A stretch of 64,000 nucleotides of DNA. It comes from JARYGU01 sp033795365. Lineage in GTDB: Bacteria; Pseudomonadota; Alphaproteobacteria; Rhizobiales; Rhizobiaceae. Of the stretch, positions 27,955 through 36,461 are shown piece after piece; positions within the stretch are counted from its first letter, which is position 1; each line of letters starts with the position of its first letter. A program made the position numbers and the translations under genes. A model generated the notes under the pieces. The model worked only from the letters and a program-made list of their open reading frames with translations. It did no database searches and was not told the origin of the DNA. The stretch lies in the NCBI GenBank assembly GCA_033795365.1, contig JARYGU010000013.1, forward strand, positions 104,433 to 168,432. The letters are read 5' to 3'.

Positions 27955-28560
27955 TCAAATCGCCGTCCGGGCTCTGAGCGCCGCCGTCAGGGTGCCTTCA
28001 TCGAGATAATCCAGTTCCCCGCCCACCGGGACACCATGGGCAAGGCGGGTGATCTTCACCTCGAGGCCCTGGAGCTGGTCCGTGATGTAATGCGCCGTCG
28101 TCTGCCCCTCGACAGTCGCATTCACCGCAATGATGATCTCCCGTACGCCGCCTTCGGCGACGCGATCTATCAGACCTCGTATGTTGAGATCGTCCGGGCC
28201 GATGCCGTCGAGCGGCGAAAGCGTGCCGCCCAGCACGTGATAGGCCGCATTCATCGCACCGGCCCGCTCCAGCGCCCAGAGATCCGATACGTCTTCGACG
28301 ACGATGATGACGGACTGGTCGCGGCGCTCGTCGGTGCAGACCGTGCAGGGGTCGATCGTATCGACATTGCCGCAGCGCGAGCAGATGCATACTTTGCGGT
28401 GCGCCTCGCCCATCGCATCGGCAAGGGGACCGAGAAGCTGGTCCTTCTTCTTCACGAGATGCAGTGCGGCGCGGCGCGCGGAACGGGGCCCAAGCCCCGG
28501 CACTTTCGCCAGAAGCTGGATGAGTTTTTCGATTTCGGGGCCGGTGACTCGCTTTGCCAT
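27955..28560 (-). CDS. recR: Recombination protein RecR
   Basis: Works with RecF and RecO to load RecA at gaps. The 201 residues show a helix-hairpin-helix (KVPGLGPRSARRAALHL), a zinc finger with Cys60, Cys63, Cys72 and Cys75 (CSRCG and PCTVC), and a Toprim domain (IIVVEDVSDLWALERAG). Usually it directly follows dnaX and ybaB; here a LysE and a MOSC gene lie between. Its stop is 14 bp from the transglycosylase start. Confidence 0.96.
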   Translation of the reverse strand: MAKRVTGPEIEKLIQLLAKVPGLGPRSARRAALHLVKKKDQLLGPLADAMGEAHRKVCICSRCGNVDTIDPCTVCTDERRDQSVIIVVEDVSDLWALERAGAMNAAYHVLGGTLSPLDGIGPDDLNIRGLIDRVAEGGVREIIIAVNATVEGQTTAHYITDQLQGLEVKITRLAHGVPVGGELDYLDEGTLTAALRARTAI

Positions 28561-28617
28561 CGCCGGTTTTTAGCCCATATCCTTTAAGAACGGAATCGCT
28601 GAAGGTTGGCCGGCCCA

Positions 28618-29226
28618 ATGAAAATTCTCGCCGTCTGCACCGGAACCGCCGAGAGGCTTCCGGGAAGAAGCTACAAGACCGGGATCTTCAAGTTTCCGAT
28701 CAACACGCCCGTCACGGTGGACCGGGAAGGATTGATCGGAGATGCGATCTGCAACCGGAAACATCACGGCGGGCCGGAACAGGCGGTCTATGTGCTCGGC
28801 TCCATCGATCTCGAATGGTGGTCGAGGGAGCTCGGACGGGTGCTTGAACCCGGCAGCTTCGGAGAAAACCTCGTCATCGAGGACATCGACAGCCGTAAAG
28901 TCTCGGTCGGCGATCAGTTCCGCACGCCGAGCGTCCTCCTCGAAGTCACCTCCGCCCGCATTCCCTGCGCGACGCTCGCCGCACGTTTCGAAGATCCGGG
29001 CTTTGCGAGGCGCTTCATGCAGGCTGGCAGGCCCGGCTTCTACTGCCGGGTACTGCAGGACGGCGTCGTCGCCGGAGATCCGGTCGAATACGAGCGCTTC
29101 GCCGGCGAACCGATCACCATGCCGGAACTGCTGCGGACCTATGGAAAGAACATTCCGGACGAGGATCGCGCACGCTATCTCGCAGCCCCCATCAACGACA
29201 AGCTCAGGGCCGCACTCACCGGCTGA
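28618..29226 (+). CDS. MOSC domain protein (YiiM-like)
   Basis: MOSC domains bind sulfur or molybdenum cofactor; YiiM relatives reduce N-hydroxylated bases with the cofactor. The 202-residue protein (MKILAVCTGTAERLPGRSYK) has the conserved segment CNRKHHGGPEQAVY, FGENL, and the conserved cysteine in ARIPCATLAARF. The start ATG 28618 is preferred over an in-frame TTG 12 bases upstream. It lies divergently from recR and ends 1 bp before the LysE stop. Cytoplasmic. Confidence 0.87.
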   Translation: MKILAVCTGTAERLPGRSYKTGIFKFPINTPVTVDREGLIGDAICNRKHHGGPEQAVYVLGSIDLEWWSRELGRVLEPGSFGENLVIEDIDSRKVSVGDQFRTPSVLLEVTSARIPCATLAARFEDPGFARRFMQAGRPGFYCRVLQDGVVAGDPVEYERFAGEPITMPELLRTYGKNIPDEDRARYLAAPINDKLRAALTG

Positions 29227-29838
29227 TCAGCGCATCGCGATGGCGACCGCAGCACCGGCCATCGTGCCCGCGCTTGCCCGGTTGGCGATCTTCACCGCAC
29301 GCCGGCTTTTGAGAAACAGGCGCGCCCTGGCGGCAAGCAGGACCCAGATGAAGTCGATCGCGACCAGAACGACGAACATGGTGGCAACGAGTTCCGCCCA
29401 ACCGACGAAGGTGACGCCGCCGATATCGATGATCGAGGGCAGCAGCGCCACATAGAACATCATGATCTTCGGATTACCGAGCGTTACCGTCAGGCCCGCG
29501 AAGAACAGCCTTGCCGAGGATTGCGCCTCGGGCAGCCTGCCCTCCGACGTATCTGGCGAGGCGGTCCACATTTTCCACGCGAGATAGAGAAGATAGCAGA
29601 CGCCGAGCCATTTGATGACGAGGAAAGCCCAATGGAAGGTCTCGGCGATAGCGGCAAGGCCGGCGACGGCGAAGGTCAGCCAGATCGCCTCGCCGATCCA
29701 CATGGCCGCAAGAAACGGCAGGACGTCGCGTGCGCCCCGTGAAAGCACGCGCGCCACCAGCGCCGCGATGCTCGGTCCCGGTGAGCCGGCCGCCATGAAA
29801 AGCGCACCGGCGAAAACAAGCAGCGTCGTCAGGCTCAT
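29227..29838 (-). CDS. LysE/RhtB family amino-acid exporter
   Basis: A 203-residue inner-membrane protein with about six hydrophobic segments. The family signature SPGPSIAALVARVLSRGAR follows the first one, and GNPKIMMFYVALLPS lies in the middle. The family exports amino acids such as lysine, threonine or homoserine lactones; the substrate cannot be inferred. It is inserted between ybaB and recR on the same strand. Confidence 0.88.
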   Translation of the reverse strand: MSLTTLLVFAGALFMAAGSPGPSIAALVARVLSRGARDVLPFLAAMWIGEAIWLTFAVAGLAAIAETFHWAFLVIKWLGVCYLLYLAWKMWTASPDTSEGRLPEAQSSARLFFAGLTVTLGNPKIMMFYVALLPSIIDIGGVTFVGWAELVATMFVVLVAIDFIWVLLAARARLFLKSRRAVKIANRASAGTMAGAAVAIAMR

Positions 29839-29879
29839 CGGTCTCCTCCCATCGGCCCGCTTCTACGGCATACTACGGG

Positions 29880-30203
29880 TTAAAACGGCAGTTTGAAACC
29901 CGGCGGGATCGGCAGGCCTGCCGTCAGCGCCTTGGTCTTTTCGGTGGCGAGCGCCTCAGCCTTGTCCTTGGCGTCCTTATGGGCGGCAACGATCAGATCC
30001 TCGAGGATCTCGGCATCGTCCTCCTTGAAGAGCGATGGGTCGATTTTCAGGCTCTTCATGTTGCCCTTGCCGTCGAGCGTGACGGTGATGAGACCGCCGC
30101 CCGATTTGCCTTCGACTTCGAGTGCAGCGATCTCCTCCTGCATTTTCTCCATCTTGGCCTGCATTTCCTTGACCTTGCCCATCATGCCCATGATGTCGCG
30201 CAT
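29880..30203 (-). CDS. Nucleoid-associated protein YbaB/EbfC family
   Basis: A small DNA-binding protein of 107 residues (MRDIMGMMGKVKEMQAKMEKMQ). It has the long N-terminal helix, the core VEGKSGGGLITVTLDGKG, and the C-terminal GLPIPPGFKLPF typical of the family. It lies 30 bp downstream of dnaX, the universal order. Confidence 0.95.
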   Translation of the reverse strand: MRDIMGMMGKVKEMQAKMEKMQEEIAALEVEGKSGGGLITVTLDGKGNMKSLKIDPSLFKEDDAEILEDLIVAAHKDAKDKAEALATEKTKALTAGLPIPPGFKLPF

Positions 30204-30233
30204 CGGTCTCTCCTTCCTGTGATTTCGAATATT

Positions 30234-32141
30234 TCAGGGTTCTATGTCGTCGCCCGGCAGGATGTCGCCATCCGCCGATTCGGCGGCAGCAGGCGCGGCA
30301 GCGCTTTCCACTTCGGCTTCCTGCACCTTTATGCGCACGTCGGTGATCTTCGCTCCGGGAAAGCGTTGCAGGATCGCAGCTACGTCCGGATCCTGGCGCG
30401 CGTCGGCGACGCGGTCCTCCTGAGCCTTCGCCTCGGCCTCGGCAAGGGTCGGTCCGCCTTCCTCGCGGGAGAGGATGACCATCCAGCGGATACCGGTCCA
30501 TTCCTCCAGGCGCCGCTGGAGATCCGCCACAAGCGATTTCGGCGCGTCCGGGCCGAGATTGATCTCCAGACGCCCCGGCTCCAGCCGGACAGGACGAACG
30601 AAGCCGCGGAACAGGGTGCGCAGGCGGATATCCCGGTTTTTCGTGCAGAGATCCGCGATGTCTTCCAGAGAGTTGACCGGAACCTTCGGGACGGGCTTTT
30701 CCAGTGGTGCTTTGGCGGCGGCGGGCTCTTCGGCCGGCGTCGCCACAGGCGCCAAGGGCCCGGTTTCGGGATGCGCATCCGGAACCGCCCGCAGCATGGC
30801 CGCCGTTGCGCCTTGAGGGCCGGCGGCAGGCGCATTCACGGTCCGCGAAACGGCCGCTGCAGGGGACTGCGCCGAAGAAGGCTGCGGGCCGCCGTTTGCG
30901 CTATAGGCGCCGGCGGACGGGGCGCGATATCCATTTGCGCCGTTATTCTCGCTGCCTGCAAGCTCGGAAAGACGCCGGGCGGCGTCTTCCGGAGAGGGCA
31001 GATGGGCGGCATGCGCAAGCCGGATGAGCACCATCTCGGCGGCACCCGCCGGATTCGACGATTCCGTCTCGGGAATGCCCTTGAGCAGCATCTGCCAGAT
31101 ACGCGAAAGCGTCGTGACCGCGACGGAATTCGCGAATTCGACGCCGCGTACCCGCTCGACTTCGCTCAGCGACTGGTCGCCCGCCGCATCGGGCACGTAT
31201 TTCATGCGGGTCACGAGATGGGTGAAATCGGCGAGGTCGGTCAGCACGACCGGCGGGCTCGCGCCCGCTTCGTATTGCGCTGCGAATTCGGCGAGGGCTG
31301 CGGCCGCATCGCCTTTGATGACATGTTCGAAGAGATCGACGATGCGGGCCCGATCCGCAAGGCCGAGCATGGAACGTACCGCGCCGACCTCGACGATCCC
31401 TCCGCCGTGCGCGATCGCCTGGTCGAGCAGCGAGAGGCCGTCGCGCGCCGAGCCTTCCGCCGCGCGGGCGATCATGGACAACGCCTCCGGCTCGGCGGAG
31501 ATGCTTTCCTTGCCGAGGATCGTGGTGAAAAGGCCGACGAGGTCTGAGGCGCTGATGCGGCGCAGGTCGAAACGCTGGCAGCGCGACAGAACGGTAATCG
31601 GAACCTTGCGGATCTCGGTCGTGGCGAAGATGAACTTCACATGCTCCGGCGGCTCTTCGAGCGTCTTCAGGAGACCGTTGAAGGCCTGCGTCGAAAGCAT
31701 GTGCACTTCGTCGATGATATAGACTTTATAGCGCGCGGAAACCGGACGGTAGCGTACCTGCTCGATGATCTCGCGGATGTCGTCGATGCCGGTATGGGAG
31801 GCGGCGTCCATCTCGATAACGTCGACATGCCGGCCTTCCATGATCGCCTGGCAATGCTCGCCGGGGATGCGAAGATCGATGGTCGGCCTGTCGATATCCG
31901 CCGTCTTGTAGTTGAGCGCGCGGGCAAGGATGCGGGCCGTCGTCGTCTTTCCGACGCCGCGCACGCCCGTCAGCATATAAGCCTGGGCGATCCGGCCAGT
32001 CTCGAACGCGTTGGTCAGCGTCCGCACCATGGGCTCCTGCCCGACCATCAGGTCGGAGAAGTCCTTCGGGCGGTATTTGCGGGCCAGGACGCGATAGGCG
32101 CCCGGCTTTTCCTGTGCAGGATGTGAGGTTTCGTCGCTCAT
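30234..32141 (-). CDS. dnaX: DNA polymerase III subunits gamma/tau
   Basis: Clamp-loader ATPase that organises the replisome. The 635 residues from ATG 32141 (MSDETSHPAQEKPGAYRVLA) include Walker A GVRGVGKTT (59-67), DEVH (Walker B) and an arginine-finger segment LSRCQRFDL. A Pro/Ala-rich linker (about 405-490) leads to tau-specific domain V. In the zinc-module region only one of the four usual cysteines remains (GEHCQAI), as is common in alphaproteobacteria. The longer upstream frame runs through the SRP RNA gene and is not coding. Whether a gamma form is made cannot be seen. Confidence 0.95.
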   Translation of the reverse strand: MSDETSHPAQEKPGAYRVLARKYRPKDFSDLMVGQEPMVRTLTNAFETGRIAQAYMLTGVRGVGKTTTARILARALNYKTADIDRPTIDLRIPGEHCQAIMEGRHVDVIEMDAASHTGIDDIREIIEQVRYRPVSARYKVYIIDEVHMLSTQAFNGLLKTLEEPPEHVKFIFATTEIRKVPITVLSRCQRFDLRRISASDLVGLFTTILGKESISAEPEALSMIARAAEGSARDGLSLLDQAIAHGGGIVEVGAVRSMLGLADRARIVDLFEHVIKGDAAAALAEFAAQYEAGASPPVVLTDLADFTHLVTRMKYVPDAAGDQSLSEVERVRGVEFANSVAVTTLSRIWQMLLKGIPETESSNPAGAAEMVLIRLAHAAHLPSPEDAARRLSELAGSENNGANGYRAPSAGAYSANGGPQPSSAQSPAAAVSRTVNAPAAGPQGATAAMLRAVPDAHPETGPLAPVATPAEEPAAAKAPLEKPVPKVPVNSLEDIADLCTKNRDIRLRTLFRGFVRPVRLEPGRLEINLGPDAPKSLVADLQRRLEEWTGIRWMVILSREEGGPTLAEAEAKAQEDRVADARQDPDVAAILQRFPGAKITDVRIKVQEAEVESAAAPAAAESADGDILPGDDIEP

Positions 32142-32185
32142 CGCCCGCCGTTCGGCTCGAAATCGTGTCCCGACAGGACGGAAGG

Positions 32186-32286
32186 TGGGAGGCTGGCACG
32201 ATGACCCGTGCCTGGGCTCGTTAGGGCTGCTTCCTTCCGGACCTGACCCGGTTGGCGAGTGGCTCGTCCACCACCAACCTCCCAGC
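32186..32286 (-). ncRNA. ffs: Signal recognition particle RNA (4.5S, small bacterial type)
   Basis: Minus-strand RNA of about 100 nt that scaffolds Ffh for co-translational membrane targeting. The universally conserved apical loop reads GGTCAGGTCCGGAAGGAAGC, with the asymmetric internal loop and GGAA tetraloop. The ends pair (TGGGAGGTTGG near 32286 with CCAGCCTCCCA near 32186). It lies 45 bp upstream of the dnaX start, the usual rhizobial place. The ends are estimated from pairing. Confidence 0.93.
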
Positions 32287-32398
32287 ACCCATATCGGCAA
32301 TATTCACCGCAAATGCAAGCCGCGCTTCCAAAAAACTGTTGGAGCAAAATCCGAAGCCGTGGCATGACTCTTCATAAGAACAGTATTGGGAGCACCCC

Positions 32399-32809
32399 TT
32401 GAGCGCATTTCAACCCGACGAACGGCTCGTTCGCGACAGCGATCTCCTGACGAAGATCGGGCTTTGCGAACTGCGGCTGATGAAGGACGGGCGGTGGCCG
32501 TGGCTGGTGCTCGTTCCTCAGCGCGACGCGGTCGCCGAGATCTTCGAGCTGACGCCGCTGGACCAGACCATGCTGACCTTCGAGACGAACCTCGTCGCCG
32601 AAGCGCTCAAGCGCGTGACGGGAGCCACCAAGATCAATGTGGGCGCCTTGGGCAATATCGTGCGGCAGCTTCATATCCATGTCGTCGCGCGCAGCGAAGG
32701 CGATCCCAGCTGGCCGGGCCCTATCTGGGGATTCGGCACGGCCGAAATCCGAGCGGAAAGCGAGAGAGACGCCTTTGCCGCAAAACTGCTGGAAGCACTG
32801 CAATCATGA
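32399..32809 (+). CDS. HIT-like protein with incomplete histidine triad
   Basis: A 136-residue protein of the HIT (nucleotidyl hydrolase/transferase) superfamily. It starts at TTG 32399, the only start that fits, with GGGAG about 7 bases upstream. The triad region reads QLHIHVVAR: His92 and the nucleophile-equivalent His94 are present, but the third triad position holds Val. The product is therefore a HIT-fold protein of uncertain activity. It is translationally coupled to the next gene (ATGA), which suggests related roles in nucleotide clean-up. Confidence 0.85.
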   Translation: MSAFQPDERLVRDSDLLTKIGLCELRLMKDGRWPWLVLVPQRDAVAEIFELTPLDQTMLTFETNLVAEALKRVTGATKINVGALGNIVRQLHIHVVARSEGDPSWPGPIWGFGTAEIRAESERDAFAAKLLEALQS

Positions 32810-33780
32810 AGCCGTCGCTCTTCGATAGCCGCCAGCCGCATGCCGAACCGAGCACGATGGTGGCGTTCGCGGAAAACAGCCTCGACCGCCAGTCGGAGCA
32901 TCGTTCGCCGGACAGCCTGGAAAAAGCCTTCCGGACCGAAGGCGTCCACGCCTTCGCCTTCGCCGGCGGAAGGCTCGTCGTCAAGCATGACGAGCAGATC
33001 ATCGACCCGCTCTTTGCCCCTTATGAGCTTGCCGCGCTGGATCCCATACCGGACGAGGCCGTGCTTCTCGGATATCTCAAGAACGGCGAGCCGCGCCTTG
33101 CCGTTCCGGTGCGGGCTGATCCCGACGCCCTGCATGAGCCCCTGAAGGCCGCCGACGGACGCACGCTCTATCGCCAGCAGATGCTGAGCGACGATCTTCT
33201 TGGCCAGTTCGCCCAGGCATCGGGCCTCCTGACATGGAACGGCAACAACCGCTTCTGCGGCAGATGCGGCGGGCGCAACCGGTCGGAAGCCGGCGGTTAC
33301 CGTCTCGCCTGCGAGGCTTGCGGGCACACGATCTTCCCGCGCACCGATCCGGTCGCCATCATGCTGGTGATCGACATCGAGCGCGATCTATGCCTGCTCG
33401 GCCGCTCGCCGCATTTTCCCGAAGGCATGTATTCCTGCCTGGCGGGCTTCGTCGAGCCGGGCGAAACGATCGAGCATGCGGTGCGCCGCGAGACCTTCGA
33501 GGAATCCGGCATCAAGGTCGGCCGGGTGCGCTATCACGCGTCCCAGCCCTGGCCGATGCCGCATTCGCTGATGATCGGCTGTTACGGCGAGGCGAAATCC
33601 TTCGATATCCATCGCGACGAGCAGGAGCTCGAAGACTGCCGCTGGTTCACGCGGGCCGAAACCGCCGAAATGCTGGAGCGCAATGCCGCGACCGGGCTTC
33701 AGCCCGGAACCACGACGCCGCCGCCGAAGGGCGCGATCGCGCATCGGTTGATGCGCGACTGGCTGGAATGGGACGAATAA
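32806..33780 (+). CDS. nudC: NADH pyrophosphatase (NudC type)
   Basis: Hydrolyses NADH to NMNH and AMP; relatives also remove NAD caps from RNA. The 324 residues from ATG 32806 include a zinc ribbon (Cys151, 154, 169, 172: FCGRCGG and CEACG). The Nudix box follows (214-236; GFVEPGETIEHA and RRETFEESGI), then the NudC-specific SQPWP motif (246-250). Family length is slightly long because of the N-terminal domain. The start overlaps the HIT stop codon. Confidence 0.92.
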   Translation: MKPSLFDSRQPHAEPSTMVAFAENSLDRQSEHRSPDSLEKAFRTEGVHAFAFAGGRLVVKHDEQIIDPLFAPYELAALDPIPDEAVLLGYLKNGEPRLAVPVRADPDALHEPLKAADGRTLYRQQMLSDDLLGQFAQASGLLTWNGNNRFCGRCGGRNRSEAGGYRLACEACGHTIFPRTDPVAIMLVIDIERDLCLLGRSPHFPEGMYSCLAGFVEPGETIEHAVRRETFEESGIKVGRVRYHASQPWPMPHSLMIGCYGEAKSFDIHRDEQELEDCRWFTRAETAEMLERNAATGLQPGTTTPPPKGAIAHRLMRDWLEWDE

Positions 33781-33801
33781 AGCGGAACGTTCCTGCTCCC
33801 C

Positions 33802-34656
33802 TCAAAGCTCGCCGCGCATAGGATGCCCTTTGTAGACGCCGAGGATGCGAACCTTCTCGGAAAAGAAACGCAGCTCCTCCAATGCCCGCCGCACCGGGGC
33901 GTCGGATGGGTGCCCCTCGATGTCGGCATAGAACTGGGTCGCGACGAACTTGCCTCCGAGCTGATAGCTCTCCAGCTTGGTCATGTTGATGCCGTTCGTG
34001 GCAAAGCCGCCCAGCGCCTTGTAGAGCGCCGCGGGAATGTTGCGCACGTTGAAGACAAAGGTGGTTACGATCTTTTCTTCGTCCGAGCCGCGCTCGGCCC
34101 ATTCCTCCTCGCGCGAAAGCACGACGAAACGCGTCACGTTGTCTTCGGTGTCCTCGACGTTCTCCGCAACGATCTCAAGACCGTAGAGATCGGCAGCAAG
34201 CCTCGGTGCGAGTGCCGCCATGGAACGGTCGCCGCTTTCCTTGACGAGCTTCGCCGCGCCCGCCGTATCGCCGGCGATCACGGGCTTCCAGCCGTTGGCC
34301 CGCACGATCTTGCGGCATTGTCCGAGCGCATGGATATGACTGTGGACTGTCTGGATCTCGTCCTTGGCCACGCCGGGAAGCACCATCAGCTGGAACCGGA
34401 TCGGCATAAAATATTCGCCGATGATGTGCAGCCGCGATTCCGGCAGAAGATGGTGGATGTCGGCGACGCGCCCGGCGATCGTATTCTCGATCGGGATCAT
34501 CCCGATATCCGCATCACCGTTTTCGACCGCCGTGAAGGCGTCCTCGAAGGTCTGGCAGGGTAGCGGCTCCATGTCCGCAAACATGTCGCGGCACGCCATA
34601 TCGGAATTCGCGCCGAATTCACCCTGAAAGGCGATTCTGTTGGTTTTCGTTATCAT
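33802..34656 (-). CDS. pheA: Prephenate dehydratase
   Basis: Converts prephenate to phenylpyruvate for phenylalanine synthesis. Monofunctional, 284 residues from ATG 34656 (MITKTNRIAFQGEFGANSD). The catalytic domain carries the TRF motif (NVTRFVVLS). The C-terminal ACT domain (about 195-275; FVFNVRNIPAALYKALGG and KLESYQLGG) gives feedback control by phenylalanine. No chorismate mutase domain is present. It follows kdsB by 13 bp. Confidence 0.95.
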   Translation of the reverse strand: MITKTNRIAFQGEFGANSDMACRDMFADMEPLPCQTFEDAFTAVENGDADIGMIPIENTIAGRVADIHHLLPESRLHIIGEYFMPIRFQLMVLPGVAKDEIQTVHSHIHALGQCRKIVRANGWKPVIAGDTAGAAKLVKESGDRSMAALAPRLAADLYGLEIVAENVEDTEDNVTRFVVLSREEEWAERGSDEEKIVTTFVFNVRNIPAALYKALGGFATNGINMTKLESYQLGGKFVATQFYADIEGHPSDAPVRRALEELRFFSEKVRILGVYKGHPMRGEL

Positions 34657-34669
34657 GACGGGATTCCGG

Positions 34670-35425
34670 TCAGACGGCCGCCGCGGACAATATCCGGCGT
34701 GCCTTTTCGAGGTCGGCGGCAGTATCGACACCAAGCGGCACTGTGTCAACGATCTCGGCATCGATGCGCATACCGGCCTCGAGCGCCCGCAATTGCTCCA
34801 GCGATTCCCGCATTTCGAGCGTGGACGGCGGCAGCGAGACGAAGCGCTCGAGGGCAGCCCTGCGATAGGCATAAAGGCCGATATGGTGATAGAGCGGCCC
34901 CTTTCCGTGCGGGGCGGTCGCCCGCGTGAAATAGAGCGCGCGCAGCCTGGTTTCTCCGAGCGGCGAGCCGACGATCTTGACGACGTTCGGGTTCGTCTTC
35001 TCTTCCTCGTCGGTGATCTCGGTCGTCAGGGTTGCGATATCGGCCGCCGGATCTTCGAGCGGACGCAGGGCGGCGCGAACCGTTTCGGGATCGATCGTTG
35101 GCAGGTCGCCCTGCACATTGATGACGACTTCCGCCTTCCCGTCCGGGTCCGCTTTCGACAGCGCCTCGTAGATCCGGTCGGAACCGGACTGATGATCGGT
35201 CCTGGTCATCACCGCCTCGAAGCCGGCACCTGTCACCGCGTCGAAGGTATCCTGATGATCGACCGCCACGACCACCCGTCCCGCGCGAGCCTCGAAGGCC
35301 CGCTTGGCTACCTGCACGATCATCGGCAATCCGCAGATATCAGCCAGCGGCTTGCCCGGCAGACGGGTGGAAGCCATGCGCGCCGGAATGAGCACGAGGG
35401 TTTGTCCAAAATTCGGTTGATTCAT
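34670..35425 (-). CDS. kdsB: CMP-KDO synthetase (3-deoxy-manno-octulosonate cytidylyltransferase)
   Basis: Activates KDO with CTP for lipopolysaccharide core assembly. The 251 residues from ATG 35425 (MNQPNFGQTLVLIPARMAS) carry the nucleotide-binding PARMASTRLPGKPL and VVINVQGDLPTIDPE. The longer frame upstream lacks similarity; AGGGTGG precedes the chosen start. It is divergent from the cytochrome c gene and forms a kdsB-pheA pair. Confidence 0.95.
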   Translation of the reverse strand: MNQPNFGQTLVLIPARMASTRLPGKPLADICGLPMIVQVAKRAFEARAGRVVVAVDHQDTFDAVTGAGFEAVMTRTDHQSGSDRIYEALSKADPDGKAEVVINVQGDLPTIDPETVRAALRPLEDPAADIATLTTEITDEEEKTNPNVVKIVGSPLGETRLRALYFTRATAPHGKGPLYHHIGLYAYRRAALERFVSLPPSTLEMRESLEQLRALEAGMRIDAEIVDTVPLGVDTAADLEKARRILSAAAV

Positions 35426-35576
35426 CGTCCACCCTTCAAAACCCCGGCGAAAAGTGTCAAAAAGTCTCAGCGCCGCGGCCACAATCTCTGTTGCAACGAA
35501 GCAGCAAAAGACATAGGTTCCGCGCGATTTCAAGACTGGCCGGCCTCTGGCCGGTTCCCAAGGGAGCGTTTGGCGG

Positions 35577-36365
35577 ATGAATTCTTATGTGAACATGGGT
35601 GCAGGAGCCCTGCTTGGTACCGTTTTCGTCCTGATGTCCGTGTCCATCGCTTCGGAAGGCATTTTCCATTCCGAAGCTCCTGAAAAGGAAGGGTTTGCCA
35701 TCATCGCGGAGGAACCGAGCGCCGAGGGCGGCGAAGGTGCCGCAGAAACCGCCGCCGTTCCGATCGCGACCCTTCTGGCAAGCGCCGATGCCGGCGCAGG
35801 CGAAGCCGCGTTCAAGAAGTGTCAGGCCTGTCATAGCGGAGAGAAGGGAGGACCGAACAAGGTCGGCCCCGATCTCTGGGACATCGTGAACCGCCCGATC
35901 GCCGTGCATGAGGGCTTCAGCTATTCGGCTGCGATGAAGACCTTCTCCGAAGGCGGCAAGCAGGTCTGGGACTTCGAGCACCTCAACCACTTCCTGACGG
36001 CTCCGAAGCAGTACATTCCCGGCACCGCCATGGGCTTCGCCGGCCTCAAGAAGGACGACGAGCGCGCCAACCTGATCGCCTATCTGCGCACGCTTTCCGA
36101 CAATCCGGCTCCGCTGCCGGAGGCTTCGCCCGAAGGTGCTGCGGCAACGCCCGCCGCAGAAGGCGGCGCGGGCGAAGGTGCAGCCCCGGCGGAAGACGGC
36201 GCCGCCACCCAGGGCGGAACTGAAGGCAGTGCGCCGGCAGCCGAAACGCCTGCGGAAAACGGCGGCGGGGCAGCGGCACCCGCCGAGGACAACGGAGCAA
36301 CAGGCACGGCACCGGCCGAAGGCGCTGCGCCGGAAGGCTCGGAAACCGCCCCTGCAGCCCAGTAA
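35577..36365 (+). CDS. Membrane-anchored cytochrome c (CycM-like)
   Basis: A 262-residue monohaem cytochrome. An uncleaved N-terminal anchor (MGAGALLGTVFVLMSVSIA) holds the protein to the inner membrane. The class I fold has CQACH (Cys82, Cys85, His86) and axial Met152 in PGTAMGFAGL. The last 85 residues are a low-complexity Ala/Pro/Gly/Glu tail, probably disordered. CycM relatives carry electrons from the bc1 complex to aa3-type oxidase. The start ATG 35577 has GGAG 10 bases upstream. A strong terminator follows. Confidence 0.92.
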   Translation: MNSYVNMGAGALLGTVFVLMSVSIASEGIFHSEAPEKEGFAIIAEEPSAEGGEGAAETAAVPIATLLASADAGAGEAAFKKCQACHSGEKGGPNKVGPDLWDIVNRPIAVHEGFSYSAAMKTFSEGGKQVWDFEHLNHFLTAPKQYIPGTAMGFAGLKKDDERANLIAYLRTLSDNPAPLPEASPEGAAATPAAEGGAGEGAAPAEDGAATQGGTEGSAPAAETPAENGGGAAAPAEDNGATGTAPAEGAAPEGSETAPAAQ

Positions 36366-36391
36366 GGAATTATCCTCCTTCTTTCCCGTAA

Positions 36392-36417
36392 AGCCCGGCT
36401 TCGGCCGGGTTTTTCTT
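36392..36417 (+). terminator. Intrinsic terminator after the cytochrome c gene
   Basis: Stem CCCGGC/GCCGGG with a TTCG tetraloop (36394-36409), followed by TTTTTCTTTCTTT. It lies 28 bp past the stop codon. Confidence 0.9.
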
Positions 36418-36461
36418 TCTTTGCCAGGCCAAAAGTTTGTTCGTCTGCTGGCCAAACCTTA

